The notes beneath the pieces are model-generated. The model was not told where the DNA came from. It saw only the letters and a program-made list of their open reading frames with translations, and searched no databases. The position numbers were made by a program, and so were the translations under genes. From contig NZ_JACXAA010000003.1 in assembly GCF_014699035.1 (NCBI RefSeq), positions 186,001 to 250,000 on the forward strand: 64,000 bases of DNA. The letters run 5' to 3'. This document shows, piece after piece, positions 17,782 to 26,919 of the stretch. The stretch comes from Spirosoma validum. Its GTDB lineage: Bacteria > Bacteroidota > Bacteroidia > Cytophagales > Spirosomataceae. The first letter of the stretch is position 1. The number at the start of each line of letters is the position of its first letter.

Positions 17782-18921
17782 ATGGTCCGTGTCATAAGTA
17801 GTCTATTCGTCGTTCTTCTACTGGTTGGTCTGACTGCTCCTGAACCCACGCTTCAATTCAAACGCTATTTTGTCGCTGCTGAGAGCTACGAATCAGTCGG
17901 TGTATTCGACGTAGACAAAAATGATACGCTCGATATTGTGTCGGGCGATTTCTGGTACGAAGGGCCTGACTTCCGGCGTCGGCATCTGATTGGTAATGAG
18001 CCGCGTAAGGATCAATATTTTGACGATTTTTCGACTATTCCCATGGACGTCAATGCCGACGGCCGTATGGATTTCGTAACCGGTGGCTGGTTTGACCAAA
18101 CGCTACGTTGGGTGGAGAATCCAGGCAATGGCAAAGCCATGTGGCCATTGCATGAAATTGGGAAGGTCGGTAATGTCGAGACTACGCGCGCCTGGGATAT
18201 CGACGGCGACGGCAAACTCGAAATTGTACCGAACAATCCCGGACATCCTCTGAAGTACATCAAGCTGGTCAGTCCAGGTGAATTTAAAACGATTACGGTA
18301 GCCCCAAAGCAGGGGCATGGCCTTGGCTTTGGCGATGTAAATGGAGATGGTCGGGGCGATTTGATCATCAGTGATGGCTGGCTCGAGGCTCCTCAGGATC
18401 GTACGTCCGGTTCCTGGACACTCCACGCTGAGTTTGCTCTCGGAACGGCGAGTGTTCCCGTTATCGTCACCGACGTTAATGGCGATAAACGTAACGATCT
18501 GATCGTAGGGCAGGGGCATGGCTATGGATTACACTGGTATGAACAAACGCAGGATGGCAGTGGCAAACGCAACTGGACGAAGCATCTGATTGACGATAAA
18601 AACTCGCAATACCACTGTCTTGAGTGGACCGATATTACCGGCGATGGTCGTCCGGATCTGATTACGGGCAAGCGGTACCGCGCCCACAACGATGGCGATG
18701 CTGGTGCTTATGACCCGGTAGGTCTATATTATTTCACCTGGGATACGTCGAAAAAACAATTTGTGAAGCACGATATATCCTACGGTCCAGCTGGCGTTGG
18801 AAAAGGTACGGGCATTTACTTTGCCATCGCTGATTTGCACAAGACAGGTCGTAAAGACATTGTCGTGGCTGGTAAGGACGGTTTGTTTGTCTTTTACAAT
18901 GTCGGAAATCTGAAAAAATAA
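17782..18921 (+). CDS. Exported FG-GAP/VCBS-repeat beta-propeller protein
   Basis: A 379-residue protein with an N-terminal signal peptide (hydrophobic core about 5-18). It holds at least five calcium-loop-like repeats: DVNADGRMDF, DIDGDGKLEI, DVNGDGRGDL, DVNGDKRNDL and DITGDGRPDL, the FG-GAP/VCBS pattern that builds a seven-bladed propeller. No catalytic motif stands out. Related exported proteins in Bacteroidota serve as binding or lectin-like domains. The gap from the glycosyltransferase gene is 43 bases, so they may be cotranscribed, but no functional link is known. Confidence 0.78.
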   Translation: MVRVISSLFVVLLLVGLTAPEPTLQFKRYFVAAESYESVGVFDVDKNDTLDIVSGDFWYEGPDFRRRHLIGNEPRKDQYFDDFSTIPMDVNADGRMDFVTGGWFDQTLRWVENPGNGKAMWPLHEIGKVGNVETTRAWDIDGDGKLEIVPNNPGHPLKYIKLVSPGEFKTITVAPKQGHGLGFGDVNGDGRGDLIISDGWLEAPQDRTSGSWTLHAEFALGTASVPVIVTDVNGDKRNDLIVGQGHGYGLHWYEQTQDGSGKRNWTKHLIDDKNSQYHCLEWTDITGDGRPDLITGKRYRAHNDGDAGAYDPVGLYYFTWDTSKKQFVKHDISYGPAGVGKGTGIYFAIADLHKTGRKDIVVAGKDGLFVFYNVGNLKK

Positions 18922-19001
18922 TAGTCTTTTAACCTATCTATATAGTAGTTTTCTTGTAATTTTATCATTCGTACAATTTCTCTTCCGTAACTTATCTATT
19001 T

Positions 19002-19406
19002 ATGCAACGTGCTCAATTAAAGGAGTTTTATGGCTATGGCCTCATCTTACTTGTACTGATAAGCGTTCAGATTTATTCCGTCTATGTGGCTTATACCACT
19101 GACCTATCGCTGACCTGGCAGCATTATTTGGGCTTTGGCGCTACTACGTTGGCAGGCATACTTTGGGCGTTTCGCAAACCCCAATACTTGTTTTATGCGC
19201 TCGGTTTGACCTTGATTCTGGGCTACGAGAATCTGCTGGGTTTTACACCAACGCTTGATTTTACCTCGACACGCTACTACGTCAACAGCATTGCTTTTCC
19301 GATATCGTATCAGGATTTTTCGATGTATATGCTGCTCATCTGGGCTTACGTAGCGCATAGCCGTCTGCGAACGATGATGCAGTCACTATTTGTAAAAAAC
19401 CTTTAA
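19002..19406 (+). CDS. Small polytopic membrane protein of unknown function
   Basis: A 134-residue protein with four likely transmembrane helices (about 11-30, 42-57, 64-79 and 105-120) and a short basic C-terminus. I recognise no family. It starts at an ATG 80 bases after the FG-GAP gene, and codon use resembles its neighbours. Nothing in the sequence points to a substrate. Confidence 0.55.
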   Translation: MQRAQLKEFYGYGLILLVLISVQIYSVYVAYTTDLSLTWQHYLGFGATTLAGILWAFRKPQYLFYALGLTLILGYENLLGFTPTLDFTSTRYYVNSIAFPISYQDFSMYMLLIWAYVAHSRLRTMMQSLFVKNL

Positions 19407-19618
19407 GAACAGCACATTTACAGCAGGCTTGTTGACCACGTAGTATTTCTGTCCTAAAACAATGCGTCGTTTGGCTCATAAAGGCTGTTATCTTTTATTA
19501 CGTTGACTGTACAACCAATGTTGACCGCTTACGTAATGAATTGAATTGAAAATGTAAGTATGCGTATCTTCAATTCTGTATGAGTCGGTCAGGTCAATCA
19601 TAAGTTCGACTTACATGA

Positions 19619-22018
19619 ATGATGAGGAAAGCCAGCGGTTATCATCAAGTAGCCTTAAAGATTATCCTGGTATTGCTTGTTTTGCGAACTATATCCGCGC
19701 AGGCCGATCATATCATTGGCGGAGATGTAAGCATGCGCGCTATTGGAACAACACCCGGTCTGTTCCGCTTGCAGCTAAACCAGTATTGGGATGCTACAAA
19801 AACCAGTACTGCTAACCAGGATCGCTCGGTAAGATTGCTGATCTATCGCAAACAGAATCCAATACTCGTTGATAGCGTTACGTTGCTTTTACGGGAAACA
19901 CTACCCCTTACATTTGATAACGCGGCTTGTGCAAAGCTACGTCAGCTAAGCTTTGTGCAAGCATTATATTATGATACGCACCAATTTGATTCCAGGCAGT
20001 TCACCGATCCGGGGGGGTACTATATTGTGTGGGAAAGGTGCTGCCGGAACAGTGCGCTGACGAACGTAGATGCAGCTGCAACGGCCGGGGTAGCCATGAC
20101 ATTTTATCTGGAATTTCCTCCCATGATTAAAAATGGGACAAACTTCAAAAACTCGGCCCCTGATTTCCGCTTACCTAATGGCAGTTACATTTGTATCGAT
20201 AAGCCATTCACGTTTAACGCCGATGCCACCGACGCTGATGGTGACCAACTGCGCTATTCTCTGGTAACACCCCTGAATGGATACACCAGTCGTTCAAACC
20301 CAGTCAGCACAAACCTCGCTCCCCAGACTAATTACCCTGCTGTTATGTGGGCACCAGGGTATAGCCTTACCAACATTATTCCGGGAAATCCAGCACTAAC
20401 AATTAATCAGGGTACTGGGCAACTAAGCGTCCGCGCTTCTCAGGAGGGTTTATTTTTGTTTACGGTGCAATGCGAAGAATTCCGGAATGGCGTACGTATC
20501 GGTGTGGTCCGGCGTGATTTTCAACTGCCTGTCGTTGACTGTTCGAAAAATACCCCACCTCCTGCTGTTGTTGTAGCTAACGGGAAAGTAGCGACTGAAT
20601 TGACCTTGTGCAAAAGCCAGCCGTTAATACTCAGTGTTGAAAAGAATTCGATATGGGCCTATCAATGGCAGAAAGACGGAACAAACCTGCGTGGTTCAAC
20701 GGCTGATACGCTACAAGTTAGTGAGTCCGGGGTATACACGGTCATTAAAAGTCAAGCGAGTGTATGTGCCAATGACACCATATCGCAGGCGATAAAGGTG
20801 ACACTGCTGGAAACCCGATCTGTCAGTCTCTCACTAACCGCAAAGCCTTACTGTACAGGTGATACTGTCACTATACAAGCAGAAGGGACCCCCGACACTC
20901 AGTTTCGATGGCGCAGGAATGGAACTGAACTAGTAGGGGAGCGGTGGTCTTCAATACGTACTACGCAATCGGGTTCATACAGCGTATTTATAACTTCCGC
21001 GTCATCCGTTTGCAATGGGCAGGATAGTGTTAATGTAGTCATTAATACTCTACCAGCTGTTCGGCTTAACGCATCGGCGCTGGTATTTTGTCCAGGTGCA
21101 ACCGTTCAACTAATTGCCAACAGTAATCAGAGCGGTTCCCGATACGTCTGGCAAACAAATAACGCCAGATTAACGGACACGACCAGCCGCATCGACGCAA
21201 AGCAGGCAGGAACGTATCAGGTAACTGTAGCAGCACCATCGGGTTGTACAGCTATATCCGACAAATTAACCCTTACCCAGTACAGTACGCCTGCTGTACA
21301 ACTGGATTCCATTGCGCCAGTATGTGGTACGGGCGGCCCCATTGTGCCACTCAGTGGACAACCGGCGGGCGGCACCTTCTCGGGGGACGGGGTGCAGGGT
21401 AATCAGTTCAATCCGGTAACGGCAGGGGTGGGTCAGCACAAACTAATCTATACCATCATCTCGGATAAGGGATGCCAGGTTACCCAAAGCCGTTCTGTTA
21501 CTGTGTCATCTGGACCGACAATAACTGGGCAGACTACTTACGGTATCATGAAAGGCAACAGCGTGCAGCTAATTACCCAGACTAACGAGCCTGTTCGTCA
21601 GTATTTCTGGGAACCGCCTGCATCGCTGTCACAAACCAATGTGGCTAGCCCAGTGGCTACGCCAACAGTGACAACCAGTTATCAGCTAACTGCCGTTGGT
21701 CAGATAGGGTGTCCATCAACATTTACTACGGTGGTCGAAGTAACGGAACCACTCTACATTCCATCGGCATTTTCGCCGAACGCCGATGGCGTAAACGATT
21801 CATGGGTGATCCCGAATATCAGTGCTTTTCCCAAATGCGAAGTGTCGATTTTTAACCGCTGGGGCGAACTGGTATTTTATTCAAGGGGCTATTCGCAACC
21901 CTGGGATGGCACCTATCAGCAGACTTTCGCTCCGATGGGCAGTTATACGTATCAGATTCAAACGGGAGCTGTTGCTCAACCTTTCACGTATCGGGGCCAG
22001 CTGAGTGTTATTCGGTAA
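19619..22018 (+). CDS. T9SS-secreted adhesin-like protein with CHU_C domain
   Basis: A 799-residue secreted protein with a signal peptide (hydrophobic about 12-27, cleavage near AQA-D). After an N-terminal region with GGDVSMRA and paired cysteines come several Ig/PKD-like units (about 310-700) with repeated VxxxGxYxV strands. The last about 90 residues are the gliding-motility-associated CHU_C domain: PSAFSPNADGVNDSW, then FNRWGELVF and WDGTY...GSYTY. This domain is a type B sorting signal for the type IX secretion system, so the protein should cross the outer membrane and stay on the surface or be released. The ligand is unknown. Confidence 0.85.
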   Translation: MMRKASGYHQVALKIILVLLVLRTISAQADHIIGGDVSMRAIGTTPGLFRLQLNQYWDATKTSTANQDRSVRLLIYRKQNPILVDSVTLLLRETLPLTFDNAACAKLRQLSFVQALYYDTHQFDSRQFTDPGGYYIVWERCCRNSALTNVDAAATAGVAMTFYLEFPPMIKNGTNFKNSAPDFRLPNGSYICIDKPFTFNADATDADGDQLRYSLVTPLNGYTSRSNPVSTNLAPQTNYPAVMWAPGYSLTNIIPGNPALTINQGTGQLSVRASQEGLFLFTVQCEEFRNGVRIGVVRRDFQLPVVDCSKNTPPPAVVVANGKVATELTLCKSQPLILSVEKNSIWAYQWQKDGTNLRGSTADTLQVSESGVYTVIKSQASVCANDTISQAIKVTLLETRSVSLSLTAKPYCTGDTVTIQAEGTPDTQFRWRRNGTELVGERWSSIRTTQSGSYSVFITSASSVCNGQDSVNVVINTLPAVRLNASALVFCPGATVQLIANSNQSGSRYVWQTNNARLTDTTSRIDAKQAGTYQVTVAAPSGCTAISDKLTLTQYSTPAVQLDSIAPVCGTGGPIVPLSGQPAGGTFSGDGVQGNQFNPVTAGVGQHKLIYTIISDKGCQVTQSRSVTVSSGPTITGQTTYGIMKGNSVQLITQTNEPVRQYFWEPPASLSQTNVASPVATPTVTTSYQLTAVGQIGCPSTFTTVVEVTEPLYIPSAFSPNADGVNDSWVIPNISAFPKCEVSIFNRWGELVFYSRGYSQPWDGTYQQTFAPMGSYTYQIQTGAVAQPFTYRGQLSVIR

Positions 22019-22077
22019 ACGAATGACGTCATGGTACCAACTGGTTCTTCAATCATAACGTCGTTCGTTTATGAGCC

Positions 22078-23607
22078 TCATTGTCGCCAGTACGGCATCT
22101 CGGCTGAGCTAAATAGCAGTTTACGGGTGATTCCTCCCTGTACCTGCCGATTGATTTCGACCGAGTAAACAGATCGCGTTTCAGTGCCTGTATTGTCGGT
22201 ATTCGTAAAAATGATTTGCGCACCGTTCGGCGAAAAGCGAGGTTCTAAATCATTCGTACCCGATGGTTTATTCTGGTTGTTCGAATTCTGGGAGGTCTGG
22301 TAAGACGACAAGTTGACCAGGCGATTTGTTGTCAGATCGAGCAGGTAGATCCGGGCATCGAGCTGGCGACCCTGCTCGTTCATAAAGCCACTTGAGTCTG
22401 CGGAAAAAGTCAGCTGTCGGCCATCGACCGAGAAAACAGGATTTCCAACCCGGTTCGTTTTCTGGCTGTAGACTATTTTGTAGTCGGACCCATCGGCCTG
22501 CGAGGTTGCCAGTTCATTATCGTAGATGCTGGTGCCTGTGGTGCGGGTAACGATTCGATTTCCTTGGGGCGTCCAGTCGCAACCGGCAAACACGCGTCCG
22601 GAGGGAGCCTGAGATACGACCCGCAGGCCTGTTCCGTCAGTGCGCACAGTAAATAGCCGATCATTGTTCGGGTACAATAAGTAAGTGCCATCCGGTGACC
22701 AGCTAAACGACAAGTCGGTCGGGTAGAGCCCGGCGATCGGAACTGTCGTGACCTGTCGCTTGTTGCTGCCATCCGAATTCATCACGAACAAATGCAGATC
22801 AGTATTGACGTTGGAGATATAAGCGATCTGCTGTTTGTTCGGGCTGACGATCGGACGCCAGTTACTGCCTTCGCTCGTAAACTGGGCTGCATTACCTGTG
22901 GCGTTCGACGCAAATATTTGATACCGTCCGTTTATTCTTCGGGCGAACAGGTAGCTGTAGTCAGGATAAGCCCCCGTAGCAAACGACCAGATAGACCCAT
23001 TCACGGTATTCACACCGTCTTTCACGATCACCTGCCATAAATAGGTTGTGTTGTATTCCAGATTCGATACAACCAGCGTATCAACTTTCAGTCCCGTATA
23101 CGATGAAGTAGGCGTAGAGACGCCGGACTTGTACAGCAATACATCATACGTTAAACTATCGCGGTTGGGGTCTGTCGCTTTCCATTTAAGCGTCAGCGTC
23201 GTCGATTGCGTAGAGCTGTTGAGACCTGGTGAAACAAGAGTGGGTGCCGTAGGAGGACGATTCTGTGATTTATCGTCGCTGAGCTGAATCGTGATCAGAG
23301 GAGACGCATCCGCCGTAGCCGAAACTGTGGCGACCTGTGTTACGTAGCCTGTTTTAGAAGCTTGGAGGGTGTAACTCCCCACCAGTACGCTGTCGAACCG
23401 AAAGTTACCGGACGAATCCGTACTGACGACCCGGCTGGTGGGCGAAAGGGTGACCTGTGCATTTCGGGCAGGCTGTTGATTGGCATTATAGACCACCCGA
23501 CCCCGCACGTTGGTGTATTGAACAGGGTCTACGTATATGTCTTCATTACAACCCCAAAGGACCAGCAGTCCAACAAAAAACAGGGATAGATAGTGTAGCG
23601 ATTTCAT
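22078..23607 (-). CDS. TolB-like propeller lipoprotein linked to csgG
   Basis: I start at the ATG whose first base is 23607, giving MKSLHYLSLFFVGLLVLWGC, a lipoprotein signal with a cysteine at residue 20; an upstream start would bury it. The 509-residue protein has a carboxypeptidase-regulatory-like domain (about 30-105), an Fn3-like domain (about 115-205) and a C-terminal six-bladed TolB/PD40-type propeller with repeats such as FSWSPDGTYLLY, WTPQGNRIV and FSPNGAQIIF. It follows csgG by 34 bases on the same strand, so it is probably an accessory of the curli system at the outer membrane, but no known curli protein has this layout. Confidence 0.7.
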   Translation of the reverse strand: MKSLHYLSLFFVGLLVLWGCNEDIYVDPVQYTNVRGRVVYNANQQPARNAQVTLSPTSRVVSTDSSGNFRFDSVLVGSYTLQASKTGYVTQVATVSATADASPLITIQLSDDKSQNRPPTAPTLVSPGLNSSTQSTTLTLKWKATDPNRDSLTYDVLLYKSGVSTPTSSYTGLKVDTLVVSNLEYNTTYLWQVIVKDGVNTVNGSIWSFATGAYPDYSYLFARRINGRYQIFASNATGNAAQFTSEGSNWRPIVSPNKQQIAYISNVNTDLHLFVMNSDGSNKRQVTTVPIAGLYPTDLSFSWSPDGTYLLYPNNDRLFTVRTDGTGLRVVSQAPSGRVFAGCDWTPQGNRIVTRTTGTSIYDNELATSQADGSDYKIVYSQKTNRVGNPVFSVDGRQLTFSADSSGFMNEQGRQLDARIYLLDLTTNRLVNLSSYQTSQNSNNQNKPSGTNDLEPRFSPNGAQIIFTNTDNTGTETRSVYSVEINRQVQGGITRKLLFSSAEMPYWRQ

Positions 23608-23641
23608 TGGAATCATGACTTTATGAGCTTGATGCAAACGA

Positions 23642-25072
23642 TTATTTTTTGGGAGCGGCCACGGGCTTAGTGACTACGGGGCGGTTTTTGGCTGGGAAAC
23701 GACCGACATGGATGACCAGGCCAAACGTACCGCGCAAATAATAATCGTTGCGGGTGCCAGCTACTCTACCGTCTAAAGCATCGGTAAAAGGCTGGTTGTA
23801 CGACAGGGTAGACCGAAAACCGATCACTTTACTGGCTGAGAACTGAATGCCTGCCCCTGCCTGTGCCTGTAGATAGCTGGCCCCCTGCAAATCGAGCGCT
23901 GAAGAGCCTGCGCGTGATACAACCCCCGCACCGGCGTAGAGTAGGGGAGTCCAACGCTGATAAGGCATCATTCGAAAAATCAGGTTTCCTTCAAGGGAGG
24001 TGATGTTGGCAGAAAAAGCACCTTCACTGGCCAGTGTTCCGGTAGCGGCATTGAGCTGAATCCCAACAACAGGCGTAATGTGAAAATCCAGCGACGCTCC
24101 ATAAGCACCCTTGTATGTACGGCGGGCATAATCGCCATAATAGCGCATGATACCCGTGTAAGCAGAAAGCGTCAGGAAGGGGGGAGCTACTTCCGGGCGC
24201 ACGCCAAATACATCGGTTTCGCTCATGACGGCTTTGTCTTTGTCATAAGCGTCAATCACAGTTTTCATGGCGCCCATCGATTTATCGGCTGCTGACCAGA
24301 GACCGTCTTTGGTGCCTTCGATGATGAGTCCTTCAACAGCTTTCTCGATGGCTTCCGTAACCGCCATCTGGCCCGGCTCGGTCGTCGTGAATCCGGTCTC
24401 GGTTTCGAGTAGCCGTTTGAAACTGACGTACCGAAAAAGGGTAGCGTTAACTGTTTGTGACAGGATGGTCTTGGAGGTGTATATCGTTTTCAGAATCTTA
24501 CCCGACTTAGTCGATACGGCTCGCAGGTAAACAGTCACCCGGTCCTGACGGTACTGCGTGGCTGCGCCAGCTCCGAAATACTGCAGACCAGCGCCCCCCG
24601 TAATAACGTTCGCATCGTATGATACGACCCCACCCTCAAGGATAATCCCGGCGAAGAGCAGCGGAGGAAGGTTTTCGCCCTCTTTAAACTGGGCTACGCT
24701 CGAGCGAACGATTTTCCGTTCGTTGAGCAGATTACTGATGTTCTCCCGTTCAATGGCCACGAACCAGCCGCTTTCTTCGAGGGCTTTCAGCAAAATATTC
24801 GTAGTACCCTGGGTTACGGCTGTGGAGAAAGTTGATCCAGATTCGATCTGTTTGTATTGACCTGTGAGGTCACGAAACTTATAGACAGCAGCTACGATTT
24901 TTTCCTTGACAGGGGGTAGCTGGTGCAGGGTTGTCGTGCTTGGTGTTTCTTCACCCAGACGGGCCCGACGAGCTTTTGTTGGCTGATGAAAATAAGCCGT
25001 ACAGCCCGATAACAATCCAATTAAGCTGCTCAGGATAAGTGCCTGAACCGCTCTGGCCAGATAGCTTTGCAT
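23642..25072 (-). CDS. csgG: CsgG curli secretion channel with C-terminal beta-barrel-like extension
   Basis: The start at 25072 gives MQSYLARAVQALILSSLIGLLSGC, a lipoprotein signal; a longer reading would overlap csgF and hide it. The 476-residue protein begins with a CsgG domain (about 25-270): VAAVYKFRDLTGQYK, STAVTQGTTNILLKALEES, FVAIERENISNLLNERKI and the constriction/hairpin region GGVVSYDANVITGGAG. E. coli CsgG has 277 residues and forms a nonameric outer-membrane pore. Here about 180 more residues follow (about 285-465), with alternating strands typical of a small outer-membrane beta-barrel: GASLDFHITPVVGIQL, TPLLYAGAGVVS, YLQAQAGAGIQF. Neighbours csgF and csgE support the call. Confidence 0.9.
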   Translation of the reverse strand: MQSYLARAVQALILSSLIGLLSGCTAYFHQPTKARRARLGEETPSTTTLHQLPPVKEKIVAAVYKFRDLTGQYKQIESGSTFSTAVTQGTTNILLKALEESGWFVAIERENISNLLNERKIVRSSVAQFKEGENLPPLLFAGIILEGGVVSYDANVITGGAGLQYFGAGAATQYRQDRVTVYLRAVSTKSGKILKTIYTSKTILSQTVNATLFRYVSFKRLLETETGFTTTEPGQMAVTEAIEKAVEGLIIEGTKDGLWSAADKSMGAMKTVIDAYDKDKAVMSETDVFGVRPEVAPPFLTLSAYTGIMRYYGDYARRTYKGAYGASLDFHITPVVGIQLNAATGTLASEGAFSANITSLEGNLIFRMMPYQRWTPLLYAGAGVVSRAGSSALDLQGASYLQAQAGAGIQFSASKVIGFRSTLSYNQPFTDALDGRVAGTRNDYYLRGTFGLVIHVGRFPAKNRPVVTKPVAAPKK

Positions 25073-25136
25073 GGTATGGTAAAAAGAGGCAAGTGGCCGG
25101 ATAAAGCCACGTAGCAAAGGAGTAAAAGGAAGTAGA

Positions 25137-25559
25137 TCAGAAGTAAGGAATGGTAACGGACGTTTCTCCTCCTTTTCCATCAACAATCCGAACGATTACG
25201 CCTGCTGCATCATTGGAAATATCGACCTGAAAATCACCGAATTTGTACGTGCCGGGCTGTAGGGTTGTTTCGCCAAACTGCTTGTTTATCAAACTGCTTG
25301 TGATTCGACTAAGTAGCTGGCTCTGAAGGCTCTGAGCAAAATTATTCAGCGTATTATTGCTGGATGAGGACGAAGTCGTCGTTCGTCTGGTTGACGGATC
25401 AACGTTTCGGTCCTGCGCCTGCGCCTGGCTAAGCATCCAGGAATAATTAAATGTGTTACCCCCGAAATTAGGATTGTTCGGGTGGTAGACAAACGCCTGA
25501 GCCAGTGCGCAGACCGGCACACTAATCAGGAGAAGAAAAGAAAGGACAAGTTGTTTCAT
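25137..25559 (-). CDS. csgF: Curli assembly protein CsgF
   Basis: A 140-residue exported protein. A signal peptide ends near CALAQAF, and the mature part starts FVYHPNNPNFGGNTFNY, the CsgF N-terminal segment that plugs into the CsgG pore in E. coli. A serine-rich linker (about 62-70) and a short strand-rich C-terminal domain ending VTIPYF follow. CsgF couples secretion to nucleation at the cell surface. It lies between csgE (30 bases upstream) and csgG (64 bases downstream). Confidence 0.93.
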   Translation of the reverse strand: MKQLVLSFLLLISVPVCALAQAFVYHPNNPNFGGNTFNYSWMLSQAQAQDRNVDPSTRRTTTSSSSSNNTLNNFAQSLQSQLLSRITSSLINKQFGETTLQPGTYKFGDFQVDISNDAAGVIVRIVDGKGGETSVTIPYF

Positions 25560-25589
25560 GGTTGAAAAAGAATATTGATGACGTCTGCA

Positions 25590-26111
25590 TCAGAACATGC
25601 CGCTGCCACGCTGATCTTCACTTTCAAGTGAGCGTTGCACTTCCTGATAATTCAATACATATTGATTGATTGTTTCAGCCGCATTATTGGCATACAGTTC
25701 AAGAATTTCCTGTCGTATCTGAACGTAGTTTTGCCAGATCAGCTGGTCGTTCAATGACACAGATATGATGCTGGTGCCAACGCCGAACGCGGGTAGTTCG
25801 TCGATAGTAACGATGAACGCATTGAGATCCAACTCAAGGTTTGGCGTTATTTTCTGAGCTGTATCAGCGGCTGCAACTGGTCCGACAGCCTTGGGTAATT
25901 CGGCATAATGCCTGAAGAACGCTTCGTAAAAATCACGACCAATTTTCGATCGGGTATTATCCAGCAATAAGGTTTCTGTTCCTTCTTCAGTGATCACAGC
26001 CTCATTCATGGTCTCCTCGATGAGCTTCCCATCAAGCTCAGGGTCCTGGGCGTAGCAAACAGACGTAAAGCTTAGTAAAAAACTGAAAAAAATGTAGCGT
26101 AACGAATGCAT
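25590..26111 (-). CDS. csgE: Curli assembly chaperone CsgE
   Basis: A 173-residue protein with a signal peptide (about 1-21, ending CYAQ). The mature part has the CsgE pattern: a leader, EGTETLLLDNTRSKIGRDFYEAFF, ITPNLELDLNAFIVTIDELPAFGVGTSIISVSLND and a long C-terminal helix. CsgE forms the periplasmic cap of CsgG and brings curlins to it. It is longer than the E. coli protein (129 residues). It begins two bases after the stop of the CsgB-like gene, so translation is probably coupled. Confidence 0.9.
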   Translation of the reverse strand: MHSLRYIFFSFLLSFTSVCYAQDPELDGKLIEETMNEAVITEEGTETLLLDNTRSKIGRDFYEAFFRHYAELPKAVGPVAAADTAQKITPNLELDLNAFIVTIDELPAFGVGTSIISVSLNDQLIWQNYVQIRQEILELYANNAAETINQYVLNYQEVQRSLESEDQRGSGMF

Positions 26112-26113
26112 GA

Positions 26114-26707
26114 TTAATTGCCAATAACTTTTCCCTGCTGTATGGTAATGGATGCTCCCCCCGTCTGTTCGATGTGCAGATTCGGAATACCACTCCCCTG
26201 AAACAGGTTTGTATTGTCGAGGGTCAGTGAGTTGTTCCCGTATCCCTGTTTTACTTCAAGGCGTTCGTTATTTTTCTGGAGGCCCTGCATCTGAATCCGA
26301 TCGCCCCCATCCTGCGCTAATACGTACTGATTGTTACTGCCGTTCAGCCCGAATGAGATCGAATTTCCGGTACCTGTCTGGTTAAGAAGCACGCTGTTAT
26401 TGACTCCGGTCAAGGTTGCATCTACAAAATTCAGGCCTGTATACTGATTGACCTCTAGTCGATTTTGCGCACCAGACAAGACCGACAGCATCGCCGTATT
26501 GGCGCCACCTTCCTGCCGGGTGACAACTTCATTTTGCGAAGAGGCCGCAGGAAGACTGGCCGTACTCAAGCGTAGTGTAGCTTGTGTCTGGGTCGGAATT
26601 GTCGGTAAATTCCAGTAGGCATCCAGCGTACCACCTGTTACCAGATTGGTCTGAGCTTCAGCAAATAAACTAAAAAAGCAGAAGACAACTAGAAGGTGGC
26701 GGCTCAT
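26114..26707 (-). CDS. CsgB-like minor curlin
   Basis: A 197-residue exported protein (signal peptide about 1-18). It contains imperfect curlin-like strands such as NSVLLNQTGTGNSISF, NNQYVLAQDG, NERLEVKQGYGNNSL and the terminal IEQTGGASITIQQGKVIGN. The repeats are more divergent than in the four curlins upstream. In E. coli the divergent curlin CsgB nucleates the fibre and stays attached through CsgF, and by position (directly before csgEFG) this gene is the best candidate for that job. I leave the symbol empty because the nucleator role is not proven by sequence. Confidence 0.72.
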   Translation of the reverse strand: MSRHLLVVFCFFSLFAEAQTNLVTGGTLDAYWNLPTIPTQTQATLRLSTASLPAASSQNEVVTRQEGGANTAMLSVLSGAQNRLEVNQYTGLNFVDATLTGVNNSVLLNQTGTGNSISFGLNGSNNQYVLAQDGGDRIQMQGLQKNNERLEVKQGYGNNSLTLDNTNLFQGSGIPNLHIEQTGGASITIQQGKVIGN

Positions 26708-26839
26708 AACGATGAGGCATATTTTTTAGACTATAAAGATAATAAATATTAGAAATCATAAGAAAAAAATAGAACGATCGAATGAAATAATCTTCCGGTA
26801 AGAACTACGCTTATTTATTGATTACGGTATAAACAACTA

Positions 26840-26887
26840 TTTTCCATGACCAGTTGTCCGAGTTCAGACTAAGCGGGTCATGGAAAA
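26840..26887 (-). terminator. Hairpin between curlin gene and csgB-like gene
   Basis: TTTTCCATGACC (26840-26851) pairs with GGTCATGGAAAA (26876-26887) over a 24-base loop, downstream of the 131-residue curlin gene. It may partly terminate transcription and lower csgEFG relative to the curlins. Confidence 0.55.
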
Positions 26888-26919
26888 ACTAACAAGTCAG
26901 TTTATTTAGCTAATTCGTT

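Noticed and set aside
23642-25186. A longer csgG starting at 25186
   Set aside because: The longer start would overlap csgF's end and bury a good lipoprotein signal starting at 25072.
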